A stretch of DNA of 64,000 nt, taken from the NCBI GenBank assembly GCA_008729055.1, contig SDUX01000004.1, positions 2,108,001-2,172,000 on the forward strand, in the 5' to 3' direction. This document shows positions 21,566 through 31,960 of the stretch, in pieces (position 1 is the first letter of the stretch; each line of letters begins with the position of its first letter). The notes under the pieces are model-generated. The model made no database searches, was not told the DNA's origin, and was given only the letters and a program-made list of their open reading frames with translations. The translations under genes were made by a program, and so were the position numbers. The DNA is from Pyropia haitanensis (taxonomy: Eukaryota > Rhodophyta > Bangiophyceae > Bangiales > Bangiaceae).

Positions 21566-21902
21566 GGCAGCGGCGCGACCGCCCCCCCCCCCCCCGCCCC
21601 CCCCCTCCCTCCGCTGCCACCGCCGGCGGCGCTCTACTGGGCGGGCGGCACGGTCGCGGTGTCCCCCCCCGGCGCCGGCGGCGGCACGCCCGTGGCGCTC
21701 CCCCCCCCGCCGGCCTCGAGGCCGGCACCCCCCACTACCTGGGCGTCGCGGCGGTGCCGGCGGGGCTGGACCTGCTCGCCACCCTCGGCGGCATGGCCGC
21801 CATTGCCCGCCGCGCGGCGGCCGCGGCGGCCGCCACGCGCGTGCGGCTGGGGCGGCTGCGCCTCGCCGCCGCCCGCGACACGCCGCTCGTCACCTTGTAC
21901 CC

Positions 21903-21954
<52 letters not shown>

Positions 21955-22383
21955 GGCGGTGCCGCCGCGGCCGGGACGGTCGTTGCGTTCAACGTGCGGA
22001 CGCGGGGGGGGGGGTACGCCCCGCACGGGGCGGTGGTGGCGGCCGCCGCGGCGGCGCGCGTCGCCCTCCGCGGCGGGTGTGCGTGCAATGGGGGGGCGTG
22101 TGCAGAGGCGCTGCGGCTGACCGCGGCGGACGTGTGGGGGGGGTACGCCCGCGGGCACCGGTGTGGGGGGGGGGGGGGGGGCGGCGTGGCCCAGCAGACG
22201 CCCGACGGGCGGCCGCTGGGGCTCGTCCGCGCCAGCTTTGGTCATACCAACACGGCGGCGGACGGGGCGGTGCTGGCGCGGGTGCTGGCCGACGCGTTTG
22301 GGGGGGTGGAGCTGCCCGACGCGTCTGCAGAGGGGGGGGGGGAGCAGCCGCCGTCGCCGACGGCGTCCCCGCCCCTGCCGTCG

Positions 22384-22424
<41 letters not shown>

Positions 22425-23698
22425 CCTGTCACCGCCAACCTTGTTAAGCGGGCGCCCTCTCCCCTCCCCCCACCGGCTTTGCCCCCCGCTGCCGCCGACG
22501 GTGCTCCCATCCACGCCGCCGCCGCCGCCGTGGCTGGGCCCCCCCCCCCGCACCCCCTCGACGGCGCGGTCATCACCGCCCTCGGCGTCTACCCCGTCAA
22601 GGCGCTGGGCGGCTTCCACCCCCCCGCGTGGCCGCTCAGCCGCGGCGGCGGCCTCGCCAGCGACCGGGCGTTGGCGGTCGCCGCCGCGGCGGCGCCGCAC
22701 CGGCTGCTCGGCCGCGCCGCCGTGCCCGCCGCCGCCCGCCTCACCGCGACGGTCGTGCCCGCCGCCGGGGGGGGGGGGGGGGTACGCTCGTCCTCACCGC
22801 CCACCCGGATGTGGCCGCCCGCCTGCCGTGCCCGGCCGTGTCGTTGCGGATGGGCGGCGGGGGGGGGGAGGGGGGGGGGGGGGTGGACGGGCGAGCGTGT
22901 GCACGTGACGGCGGAGTGTTGGGGGGGGGTCACCCGCCGGGTGGTCCGCGTCGGCGGCGGGACGGGGGGGGGGTGTCGCCAGACGCGTGGCTGTCGGCCG
23001 CGCTTGGGCGCCGGGTGTGGCTGGTGGCGGTGCCGCCGCCGGGCGTCGCGGGCGCCGAGGCAGCAGAGGGGGAGGGGGGGCGCCCCGACTGTGGCGGCGG
23101 CGGCGACGGCGGCGGCGGCGGCGGTGGCGGCAGCGGCGGCGGCGGCAGCGGCGGCGGCGGCGGCCTCGCCAACCGGTCGCCCCTGCTGGTGACCATTGCC
23201 CAGTCGGCGGCGGCGGTGCGGCGGGCGGTGCGGGTGGCGGCAGCGCCCGCCGCGGCGGTGCCGGTAGACGACGCGGCGTGGCGGGCCAACGTGACGCTCA
23301 CCGCGGCGGGCGTGGCGGCGGGCGCGCCGGTGGGCACCGTCGAGGCGGCCGTCGCGGCGGCGGCCGGCGGCGGCGTCACCCTGACGGTGGGGGTCCCCCC
23401 GTCGGGCGCCGCCGCCGACACCGCCGCGGCCATTGACGGGGTGGCCGTGCTGGGCGGCACCGCGGGCACCGGCGGCGGCGGCGTTGACCGTGACGGTGGC
23501 GGCAGCGTCGGCCATCCCGTTGGCAACGGCGTCGGCAACGACGGCGGCGTTGCGGCCACGGCCGACGACGGCGGCCGCCGTCCCGCCGCGACTCCCCGCC
23601 TCGTCTATGTGGGGCCGTGCGTCCGCTGCGCCGCCGTCAATGTCGACGCGGACGCGGGCGCGCGGCGGCCCGACGGCCAGCCGCTCGCCGCGTTGCGC

Positions 23699-23732
<34 letters not shown>

Positions 23733-23914
23733 GGGGCGCGTCGACCGGCAGCGACGGGTGGCGGCCGCCGCCGCCGCCAACGTTTGGGCTGCTCATGGCC
23801 GCGAGGTGGGCGGCGGGGGGGGACGGCGGGACCGCCCCGGTACTCCGTGTTGGCGACGTGGTACGCGCCGCCGCCGTTGGCGACGGGTGTCCAAGGGGGG
23901 GGGGGACGGCGTGA
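20008..23914 (+). CDS. MOCOS: Molybdenum cofactor sulfurase (NifS-like plus MOSC), multiple frameshifts
   Basis: All domains of the enzyme appear in order but in several frames. The NifS-like part starts near 20500 (WTYLDAA, NPHS, VLAFFGATP, TAGATAALKLAAE). It shifts frame at the G run 20989-21000 and continues with FVLFVLPAECNLTG and VSFYKLFGYPTGLGALL, whose Lys (21412-21414) binds PLP. A third frame begins near 21705 and holds the GGCACNGGAC segment (about 22070-22100) whose first-block Cys should be catalytic, then the GLVRASFGHTN motif. The MOSC N-terminal barrel (VITALGVYPVKALGG) follows near 22570, then the MOSC core (WLSAALGRRVWLV near 22980) and the closing CVRCAAVNVD near 23620. The enzyme swaps an oxo for a sulfido ligand on Moco for aldehyde and xanthine oxidases. 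Gly/Pro/Ala inserts make it longer than the usual ~820-890 residues. The start at 20008 is only a guess within low-complexity sequence. Confidence 0.85.
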
Positions 23915-24926
23915 GCCGCGCGTGCCGGGGGGGACGCCGCCGCCCGGCGCACCGGGCGCCGCCCTCCTTCTTGTCGCCGTTGCCACCGGCCGCGGTCATG
24001 GTCGGCCGGCCGCCGGCCGCCGCCCCTGCGGCCGGCACCCCGCTCCGTCTGGCGGCGGCAGGTGGTAAAGGTTGGGGGAGCGGCCGCGTCGGCGGTGGCG
24101 GGCGGCGGCGTCGTGGCTGGGTCCCACCCCCGCCGCGGCCCGCTGTCACCCCTCGCCGCCGCGTCGCCGCCGCGGTCCTCTGGGTGTGCCCCTGTCGCGG
24201 GCTACGGGTCACCGACGGCGGCGCACGCGGTCGGCGCTGGCGCGTGCGCGGCGGATACCTACGCGGGAGCCCGGGGGGGTGGGGGGGGGGGGGGGGGGGG
24301 GGAGGGGGTGTGGCGGCGCCCACGCGGCGGACACGCAACTCGCGCCGCCACCAACTTCTGTGGCGGCCACCGCGCCGCGGGTGGGCGCCACGATGGTGTA
24401 CGCGGCGGCGTCGTCACAGGGGGAAACGGCCTTGGCGCCAGGCCGCGCACGCCGCGGCTGCCAGGGGACACAAGCGGATGCACGCAATACGCAAATATAC
24501 AGACGACGAGACATGAGGCCGCGTGCCGCCGGGCGGCGGCGCCGTCGCCAGGGGGGCACGGGGGGGGCGCGCCGCCACGCCGCCGCCCGCCCGTTCTGGG
24601 GTCCCCCACTGGCAGCGGGCCGCACGGGCGGGCGGTGGAGGGGCACCGCCGCGGCGGCGTGCGCCCAATCCCCCCTCCCCCCCCCCCCCCCCCCGTGCAG
24701 CCCTCTCTCCCCTCATGCTCTCTGCTCACAATACGCCTCGATGCCCTCCGCCCGTCACGCAGCTCACAATACGCCTCGATGCCCTCCGCCCGTCTCGCAG
24801 CTCTCACGCTGCCCCTCTTCCCTCCTCTCCATCCCCCCCCCCCCCCCCCCCCGCTCGCTCACCCTCCTTCCCTCTCAGGGAGGGAATGAAGACCAGAGGG
24901 GGAGTCCGCCCGTCGCCGCCGCTGCC
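23915..24926. other. GC-rich intergenic region
   Basis: Between the sulfurase stop and the convergent gene. It holds very long G (24280-24302) and C (24680-24695, 24834-24852) runs and a short direct repeat (cacaatacgcctcgatgccc at 24727 and 24767). No gene is seen. Confidence 0.45.
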
Positions 24927-27017
24927 TCACTCGGCGTCGGCCCACTTGTCCTCCTCCTCCTCCTCCTCCTCCTCCTTCTCCTTCTCCTCGTCCGAGTCGG
25001 TCTGCGCCGACGACGACGACGCGGTCGTCGGGCTCATCGGCGTGCCGTCCACCCCCCACGTGTCCTCCTCGGCGGCGGCCGCCGCGGTGGCCGCGGCGGC
25101 CCGCGCGACCGCGGCGACCGCCTGAAACGCCGCCGCCGCCGCCGCCACCTCGATCGGCGTCGCGACGGCGAGCGCGTTGCCCCAGGCCGCCGGCAGGCCG
25201 CCGCGCCCGCGACGGCAGTCGTTGCAGAGGAAGGGGCCGCCATCGCCGCAGCTGCGGCCGGCGGGCCAGCCGCTGCCGCGGAGGCGGCGCGCCCACGCGG
25301 CGTCCACGGCCCAGCGGCCGGCGGCGGACGGGTCGCCGCGGCCGCCGCGGCGCTGCTGGGCCGCCAGGATGCCCGCCGCCGCTTCGGCGGCGGCGGCCAT
25401 CGCGGTGGCCACGTCCAGCGCCAAGCTGTCGCCGTCGCCGCCGCCGCCGCCATGGTTGCCGCCGCTGCCGCCGTCGCGGCCGTCGCGGCCGCCGTCGCCG
25501 CGGTCGCGGCCGCCGCCGCGGCCGTGCGTCGCAAACGTCGTCCCCGTCGCGTCGCCAGCGGCGGCGCCGCCCGTGCCCGCCGTGTCCGTACCCGCCGCGG
25601 CGGCCGCCGCCCCATTCGTCGCGGCCGTCACGGCCGCAAGCGGCAGCGACGGCCCGAGGTCGACGGCCTCATCCGGAGCGGCGTGCCCCCCGCCCGCCCC
25701 AAAGAAGAACTCCGCATCCTCATTCACCTCCTCCCCCGCCGCCTCGTCGACCTCGTCGTCGGCGTCAATGGTCGCGCCCATCGGCGGCGGCGGCGGCGGC
25801 TGCGGCGGCTGCACCTGCACGCGGTAGCGGCCCGGCGGGTCGGCGCAGTAGCCGCGGCGCGGCGCCGGGTGCGGCGTGCCCGGCCGGTTGTGCGTGCGGG
25901 GCGGCGGCGGGGGCGTGACCATCCCCGCTGCCGTCGCGGGCGACGGCGGCGTCGACGGCGACGGCGGCGGCGGCAGCGGCCGGCCCCCCGTCGTGGCGTT
26001 GCCGCGCGCCGCGGTGTGCGGCGCGGTGGCCGCCACCGCCGCCGCGGCGGCGGTCAGCGCGGCGGCCGTGGCCGCGGCGGCGACGCCCGCCACCGCCGCC
26101 GTCACGCCCGCTGCCGGCGCGGGCTGCGCGGCGGGCGGCGCGGCGCCGCACCGCGGCGTCGACCCGATCGACGCGGACGGCCCGCGGCGCCACGGGCCGG
26201 TCTTGAGCGGCGACGGCGCCGCGCGGAGGGGCGTCGCGCCGTGGCGCCCCGTCGGCGGCCATTGCGTCGGCAGCACCCAGCCGCCGCCGAGCGACGGCTC
26301 GTCGACAGGGACGGACCCCGTGGGGCCGCGCCGCGTGAGCGTGCCGGTCGGGATGCGCGGCGGCGCCGTCCCGGGCGCGCGGACGTCACGGTCCGCGTAT
26401 TCGTAGCGGTTGCCACAGAGGACGCCGGTGCTGCACCCGCCGGCGGTGCCGGGGGGGGTGCGAAACCCGACGGGCGGATCGACCGGCGTCGGCGCCGGCG
26501 CCGCCTGCTCCGTCGGCCGCGGCACCGCGATGGGCGCCGTCGGCCGCGGCACCGCGATGGGCGCCGTCGGCCGCGGCACCGCGATGGGCGCCGTCGGCCG
26601 CGGCATCGTCTCGCGCACCCGCTGAAAGAGGGGGTCATGTGTCCCGTTCGTCCCGGCCGGCGTCTCGGCCGCCGACGGGTCGCCGCCGGCGGCATCGACG
26701 ATCGCCGTCAGCGTCGGTACGCGAGGCGGCCCGCCGCCGTTGGCGACGTCGACGCCCGCGGTCGGCGGGTTTTCGACAGCGCCGGCCGCGCCGGCCGCGC
26801 CGGCGGCAGCGGTGGGGGTACCGCCGCCGCCGCCACCGCCGCCGCCGACGCCACCGTTTCCGTCATTGCCGACGCCATTCCCGCCGTTGCCATTGCCATT
26901 GCCCCCGCCGCCGTGGACGGCGGTGGGCGTCGCGGGCGTGCGCCCCGCCGTCGGCTGCTGGGAGTGGGTGGCCTCCTCCTCAGACTTGGGGGACATGGAA
27001 ACGCGCTGCCCCGTCAT
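24927..27017 (-). CDS. Disordered acidic-tailed protein, function unknown
   Basis: The ATG at 27017 (MTGQRVSMSPKSEEEA) gives 696 residues; the frame is open further upstream through a repeat. The N-terminal half is Gly/Asn/Ala/Pro-rich and has a PRPTAPIAV repeat. A more complex stretch (about VGFRTPPGTAGG to YEYADRDVRAP, then WVLPTQWPPTGRHGATPL) could be conserved. Near the end is a Cys-containing segment (CGDGGPFLCNDCRRGRGG) followed by an Ala-rich helix. The tail is EEKEKEEEEEEEED and ends WADAE. Serine/acidic tails of this kind occur in chromatin, RNA and trafficking proteins, but no domain is recognised. Length and the non-random middle argue for a real gene; the flanking low complexity argues for caution. 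Confidence 0.45.
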   Translation of the reverse strand: MTGQRVSMSPKSEEEATHSQQPTAGRTPATPTAVHGGGGNGNGNGGNGVGNDGNGGVGGGGGGGGGTPTAAAGAAGAAGAVENPPTAGVDVANGGGPPRVPTLTAIVDAAGGDPSAAETPAGTNGTHDPLFQRVRETMPRPTAPIAVPRPTAPIAVPRPTAPIAVPRPTEQAAPAPTPVDPPVGFRTPPGTAGGCSTGVLCGNRYEYADRDVRAPGTAPPRIPTGTLTRRGPTGSVPVDEPSLGGGWVLPTQWPPTGRHGATPLRAAPSPLKTGPWRRGPSASIGSTPRCGAAPPAAQPAPAAGVTAAVAGVAAAATAAALTAAAAAVAATAPHTAARGNATTGGRPLPPPPSPSTPPSPATAAGMVTPPPPPRTHNRPGTPHPAPRRGYCADPPGRYRVQVQPPQPPPPPPMGATIDADDEVDEAAGEEVNEDAEFFFGAGGGHAAPDEAVDLGPSLPLAAVTAATNGAAAAAAGTDTAGTGGAAAGDATGTTFATHGRGGGRDRGDGGRDGRDGGSGGNHGGGGGDGDSLALDVATAMAAAAEAAAGILAAQQRRGGRGDPSAAGRWAVDAAWARRLRGSGWPAGRSCGDGGPFLCNDCRRGRGGLPAAWGNALAVATPIEVAAAAAAFQAVAAVARAAAATAAAAAEEDTWGVDGTPMSPTTASSSSAQTDSDEEKEKEEEEEEEEDKWADAE
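24951..24990 (-). repeat. TCC microsatellite coding the Glu run
   Basis: TCC/TTC triplets on the plus strand encode the poly-Glu tail of the minus-strand gene. Confidence 0.85.
26512..26609 (-). repeat. 27-bp coding tandem repeat
   Basis: Three exact-looking copies and a partial fourth of a 27-bp unit encode PRPTAPIAV on the minus strand. Confidence 0.85.
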
Positions 27018-27106
27018 GGTATCGGTACTGCGTCTGCGTGCTTGGACCTCGGTCTTGCGATGGCTTGCCGACAATGACGCGCGTGTGCAGCACCCCCACT
27101 TGTCCT

Positions 27107-27175
27107 TCTTGTTTTTTCCTTCTTGCTTGTCCTTCTTGCTTGTCCTTCTTGCTTGTCCTTCTTGCTTGTCCGCTT
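27107..27175. repeat. Pyrimidine minisatellite (TTGTCCTTCTTGC-like, about 12 bp)
   Basis: About five tandem copies of a 12-bp unit lie just upstream of the minus-strand gene at 24927-27017, probably in its leader. The plus strand is almost pure C/T. In the minus frame it would encode a Lys/Gln/Glu repeat. Confidence 0.8.
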
Positions 27176-30100
27176 GCACGCCTGCCTTGACTGACGCGCC
27201 ACCGCCTCGACTCGATCTACTTGTCCTTGCGCAGGTACGCCCGTCGGCGACCGCCGGGCCGCAACGTAGCCGCCTTGAACGCCGCAGCCACCTTGCTTGG
27301 TTGCCAACGCTCAGTCGCTGTGGGCAGGGGAGGGCGGGGATGGGTGTGGGGGTGGGCCAGGGCCAGGAGCTTGTGGAGGAGGGGGTGCAGTGCCAACGTG
27401 GACCGCCGCGTCTTGGCGCCGCGTGCCGCCGCCCGCTGTGACTGTGGTGGGGAGGATGCTCTGCGAGGCCGCGACCACTGACGCCCGCCGGCGCGCCGCT
27501 CTTATACGCTCTCGACCCCCCTTGTGAGGAGTGCCTGGACGGGTCCCCCTCTAGCAGCGGCTGTGGCGGCTGCGGCGACGACCCCCCCTCTCCGCTGCAG
27601 GCGCCCGAACGAGCCCTGCCCGTCCGAGACGGCGGTAGCTGCCGCGTCGATCCCTCGCACAACGCCCCTCCCGCCGTACCCCCTCCACCACCCGTACGGG
27701 TGGGTGGCGGTTGCGCAGATTGCATCCCCGCCCCCTCCCTTCCCTCCCTGTGGTTGCCCAGGGGGGCGGGCGCGCCGTGACAGCCTCCTTCGGCGGGGGC
27801 CGAGCTCGAACAATCTGCGCTTCCGCCCCCCACGACCCCTTGACCACCCCCCCGCCTCGCTGCTCCCTCCCCCTCCCTTCTCGCTCGCTTCACTCCGCCG
27901 CGCCCTGTGCTCGGTTGGCACCCCTGTGTTACCTTCTTGTTGGTGCCGCGCTGTTGGCTAGAGGGGTATGGGGGACGGTGGGGGTATCCCCAGTGGCGAC
28001 GGCAGGGAGGGCGCCACCAGATTTGCGTGCAGTCGTGTGGCCGGCGTGCCCCGGCGGGCGGGGCGGGGGGCGCAGGGCGGCCCCTGGATCCACCCGTTGA
28101 CCCCTGCCACAAGGAGAATGGAGAGGGGGGGGGGGCGGTGGGGCGGAAGCACTTTGGACGCATCAGCGAAGGTAGTCTGGGGGGGGGGGGGGTGGGGGGC
28201 ACGGAGGGGCGCCCAGAAAGGGGGTCATGGCATAACAGCGCGGCGGTCGGAGCGACACTGTTACCACCTGTTGAGGGCGGGGGGGGTAGGGTGCTGGTCG
28301 GGGCACCCGTATGGGTCGTGATCTGGCTACACAGCACCTCTCCAGCCGTAGGCTGCCCACCACCACTGCAGGGGGCTGTGGAGGTGGGCAGGCGCCGTCG
28401 GGAGCTCAGGGCCCCACGTCAAGCGATGACGCATGCTTTGGCGACGACCGCGGCGGCGGGGGTGCCGACTGTGATGCTGGCGTGCCGCCGGCGGGCGGCT
28501 GTGCGAAGGGCTGGCCGACGCGGGTGTCGCCTCGGCAAGTAAGGGCGCTGTGGGCAGGGCGTAGCCACGCGTGCAGTTCCCCTGCCGCCGTCCTTGCAGG
28601 TGTGGATCCGGATAACCAAAGAGATATACAGCGAGGGTGGATATCTGGACCCCAGAGCGGGAGAAGCTGAGAACGGCTGTGCCGCGGCCGCGACGACCGC
28701 GCGCGGCCACGACGGAAGGCTGTGGGGTACCTGCGGCGTGAGGCTACTAGCAAGCCGCGTTCCCGTCTGTGGGGAGGGGCCAGGGAGGACTCCGTGCGCA
28801 CACGTCGTAGGACCGCTGCCACCGGCGTCGCGCACGCCAGACAGTTGGTTTGCCAGCGGGGCAAACGGCGCAGCGCGTAGCCGCCGGCCGGCTGTGCAGC
28901 ACGCGGTCGTCCCCCTCCGCCCCTCTGTCGTCCACCCCTCTCTCCATCGAAAACAGCGTCGCCCATCAGGGGGACGATCGCGCTTCCTCCCTTGTGATGG
29001 GTGACGGGCGTTTTTTGTTTGGGTCCAAACACGTGTGTGTCCACGAGGGAGGAGGTAGTGGGTGGGGGAAAGGGGACGGGTGTCGCATACCGAAGCCCCA
29101 CACAGACGCGCGTGTTCCGCCGCCGCCACTCAGAGTTCACGTCTTTGTCTTGAGGGGGGCCAGCGGTAGGCCGAGGGGAAAACGACGCTCATCTCCGATC
29201 GGGAGGTGGTGGTGCGGAACTCAGTCCGTCAGGGGGCTGGGCCGCAATGGGGCAAGGGAGGGCCGAGGGGACGCGCCTTCTGCCAATCAACGCCCTCGCC
29301 GGCCGCTCTTCACCATTCATTTGCGCTGGAGGGGGTCGGCCGCACGCCGCCGCCGCCGCGCTACCACGCCCCACCCCGTTCCGCACGAGTGCGGGGCCAC
29401 CCCCGCCACAGAGCTTGCCGATTGTGTGGGGAGGGGGGGCCCGCGGTTGACTCTGGGAGATGTCGCCGCTCCCCGTCGACCGGGAGGGGTGGAGACGGGC
29501 CGTAGTCGTGGGAGTGCCGGGGCAGGGCGCGCTGTCTATAAAGTAAGCCGCCACCCCGCGTCCATTACGCGAAGCCCGCCCTTCCAAGAGCCGTTCGCAC
29601 GCCTCTTTTCACGGGGTGCCTCCGCTCCCCTTTCCACCCATGGGGCACAGCCGGCAAGAATACTGTACCCCGTTGCCCGTCGCGGCACACCCCCGATCGG
29701 TCGATCGGGATATGCGCGCTGCCCCCTCAATTGATGACAACTTGGGTCGGTCGGGTCGAGTCCAAGGGGGGGCGCGTGCCCCTTTGGTGCCCGCCCGCCA
29801 GGGGCGTTGTGGGTGGGCGGAGCGCGGGGCGGCGGGCCCGCTGTCGGCGCATCCCGGTCAGTGGGGGCCGCCACAGGTGGTCGGTAGGGGGGGGCGGGGG
29901 GGGGTATGGGGAGGACTGCGACGGACTCGAAAATAGCGGGGTAGGCATGAGAAACAGAACTGCAGGGGACGGCGGCAGAGGGCGGATGGCGTGGCATCCT
30001 ACGGCCAGCAAAGCACATCCCAAAGGAAATGCATGGGGGCGCGGGGGGGGAGCGACCAGCGTGACTGTTGCGTAGGGCGCCCGTAGTCTTGGGGCGCCCC

Positions 30101-31680
30101 GCAGTGGCGTGGACGGCGACTGCGCGAGGTTGACGCGAGCCCCCTCCTTCCGCCCCCCCCCCCCTCTCCTGCCGGGATCATCCGCACCCCAGTGGCCAAA
30201 CGTGTCGCGCATTTTTGGTGGCGCCCGGACCCTACCGCGTGCGCGACGTGCAACAGTGAGAGTTACACAACAGGGCAACGTGAGGCGGACCGCAAGGGAG
30301 AACGTATGAGTGAGCCCAGCTGCCCAGTCGCGCGCGCGCTACGCGTAGATATTTCTGGGGGCAGGGAAGAGGGCTCAGGAGAGAAGGTGCGGTGGCAGAA
30401 GGAGACCGCCCCGCTCCATTGCACTTCTGGTGGTTGTGGAAGCGCTGCGCCACGCGGACGGTCCACTGTCTGCTACCACTGCCACGTAAACGGCGACGGG
30501 CGCCAGGAACACCACGCAACTAGAGGTACTCTACGGGCGCAAGTCTGCGCGTGACGGGTGTTCGGGCATCCCCGCTGTCTCAACCGTCCACCCCCCGTTC
30601 CGCTCCTCGTTTCCCCCTGTACAGCACGAGCCCCTCTGCCGCGCTTTCCGCGTGTGACGGCCGCGGGACCGAGATGCAAAACGAGCCAGCGCGGCAAGGG
30701 GGAAAGCATGGGGGGCTTTCGCTCTGCTGTGTCTGCTTGCCCGCTCGGGTGTGGGTCGCGTTTCGTTCAGGCGGCGGGCCCCAGCGGCCGGCGCCCACTC
30801 GGAGGAGGGGTGGCGCGCCGCGTGGTTCAACGTCAGTTGACCCTGTGGCGGCGCAGTGGCTGGGAACCCCTCCCGGTCTGGTTTGCAGCGAGCTTGTGTT
30901 GGGGGATACGGCCGGTACGACGCCGGTGACCCCGCGGGTGGGACACAGTGTCCTATTGGGATTTGTGCGGGTCCTTGATCGGACCGATCGCGGGCAGATT
31001 GGATCAGGATCTATGTGGGTGCGTGGGGTCTTATAGGGTCGCGGCGTGGGAACGCCTGGTCCGACAATGAAGGCAACGCGCCTTTGTTTGCACCAGAACA
31101 GCTTGTTCGGCGGCGGGGCGGTCGCGGCGCTCGCCGGGCAGCTGCAGGGCGCGACTCGTGACAGAGCCGCTAACGGACAAGGAACGGCATGGCGAGGGGT
31201 GTGAAGAACCTACAAGAAAGAAAATGCATCCGCATCTCTATGGAGGTATTCGCATGCATGGACTTTGGCGAAGAGAAGAAGAGTCGTCTTCTGAGAAGGG
31301 TACGATACGAGCTTGCAGCAGCCGAGCTGGCAGACAAAAAAAGCTAGACCGTTGTACTCTGTACACCAACCAGATCGCCGCGGAAGGCGCCTGTCACTGC
31401 TCTGAACCAATCGGATGACGCGAGACGAGCTCTTGCTCCGATGGTTGAAACACACAAGCAACGCCTGCAGTGACTCGCGTTCGCGCGGCCAAACCCGCGG
31501 TTGATAGTCCACACTGCCACGTGGAAAGCGCTACGTCGGCGAGTCTGAGGCAGACAAGAAATTGATCCATCCACTGCAGCGATGGTATTTTTAATTATAA
31601 GTGTCTTCGTTGTTGCAGACAATCCGCTCATTTGATGTAAATTAGAACTATGTGCATGGCTTACAAAAGGCGAGGACAAC
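27176..31680. other. 4.5-kb region without a recognisable gene
   Basis: Moderately GC-rich with scattered G and C runs. Frames of 60-290 codons exist on both strands, but none shows a domain, consistent codon pattern or splice support. The last 500 bp (31150-31680) are less GC-rich and likely include the promoter of the kinase gene, with an AT-rich patch (ttttaattataag) near 31590. Confidence 0.4.
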
Positions 31681-31842
31681 ATGGACACTCTCCTGCGGGG
31701 GCACGACACCCCGCCTCAGACGACCGCGCTCACGGGTGTGCGACACCTCAGCCTGACGAAGCCGCCCGTCCTGCCGCCGCCGGCCGCCAGCTGGCGCGCC
31801 GGCTGTGCTGACGGCAGCGCTTCCGCCGCTCCCCCTTGACGG
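31681..31842 (+). other. Possible upstream ORF in the kinase leader
   Basis: An ATG at 31681 opens a 52-codon frame ending in TGA at 31837-31839. If the candidate intron 31842-31905 is spliced, this frame would join the kinase frame exactly, so only that TGA keeps them apart. It is either a regulatory upstream ORF or the true first exon with a sequence error. Confidence 0.35.
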
Positions 31843-31905
31843 TGAGTACACAAGAAAGCGTTTGGAGGCCGTATCAACTTTCTACTCTTCCTACACCCGT
31901 CTTAG
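31842..31905 (+). other. Candidate intron in the kinase leader
   Basis: A strong donor (G|GTGAGT at 31842) and a pyrimidine-rich acceptor ending CTTAG (31905) define a 64-nt intron just upstream of the first in-frame ATG of the kinase. Confidence 0.55.
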
Positions 31906-31960
31906 TCGGCCCCTGCCGTCGACGCCCTGTCGTGGCCCCGGTCCCTGGCGGTGCCTTCCC

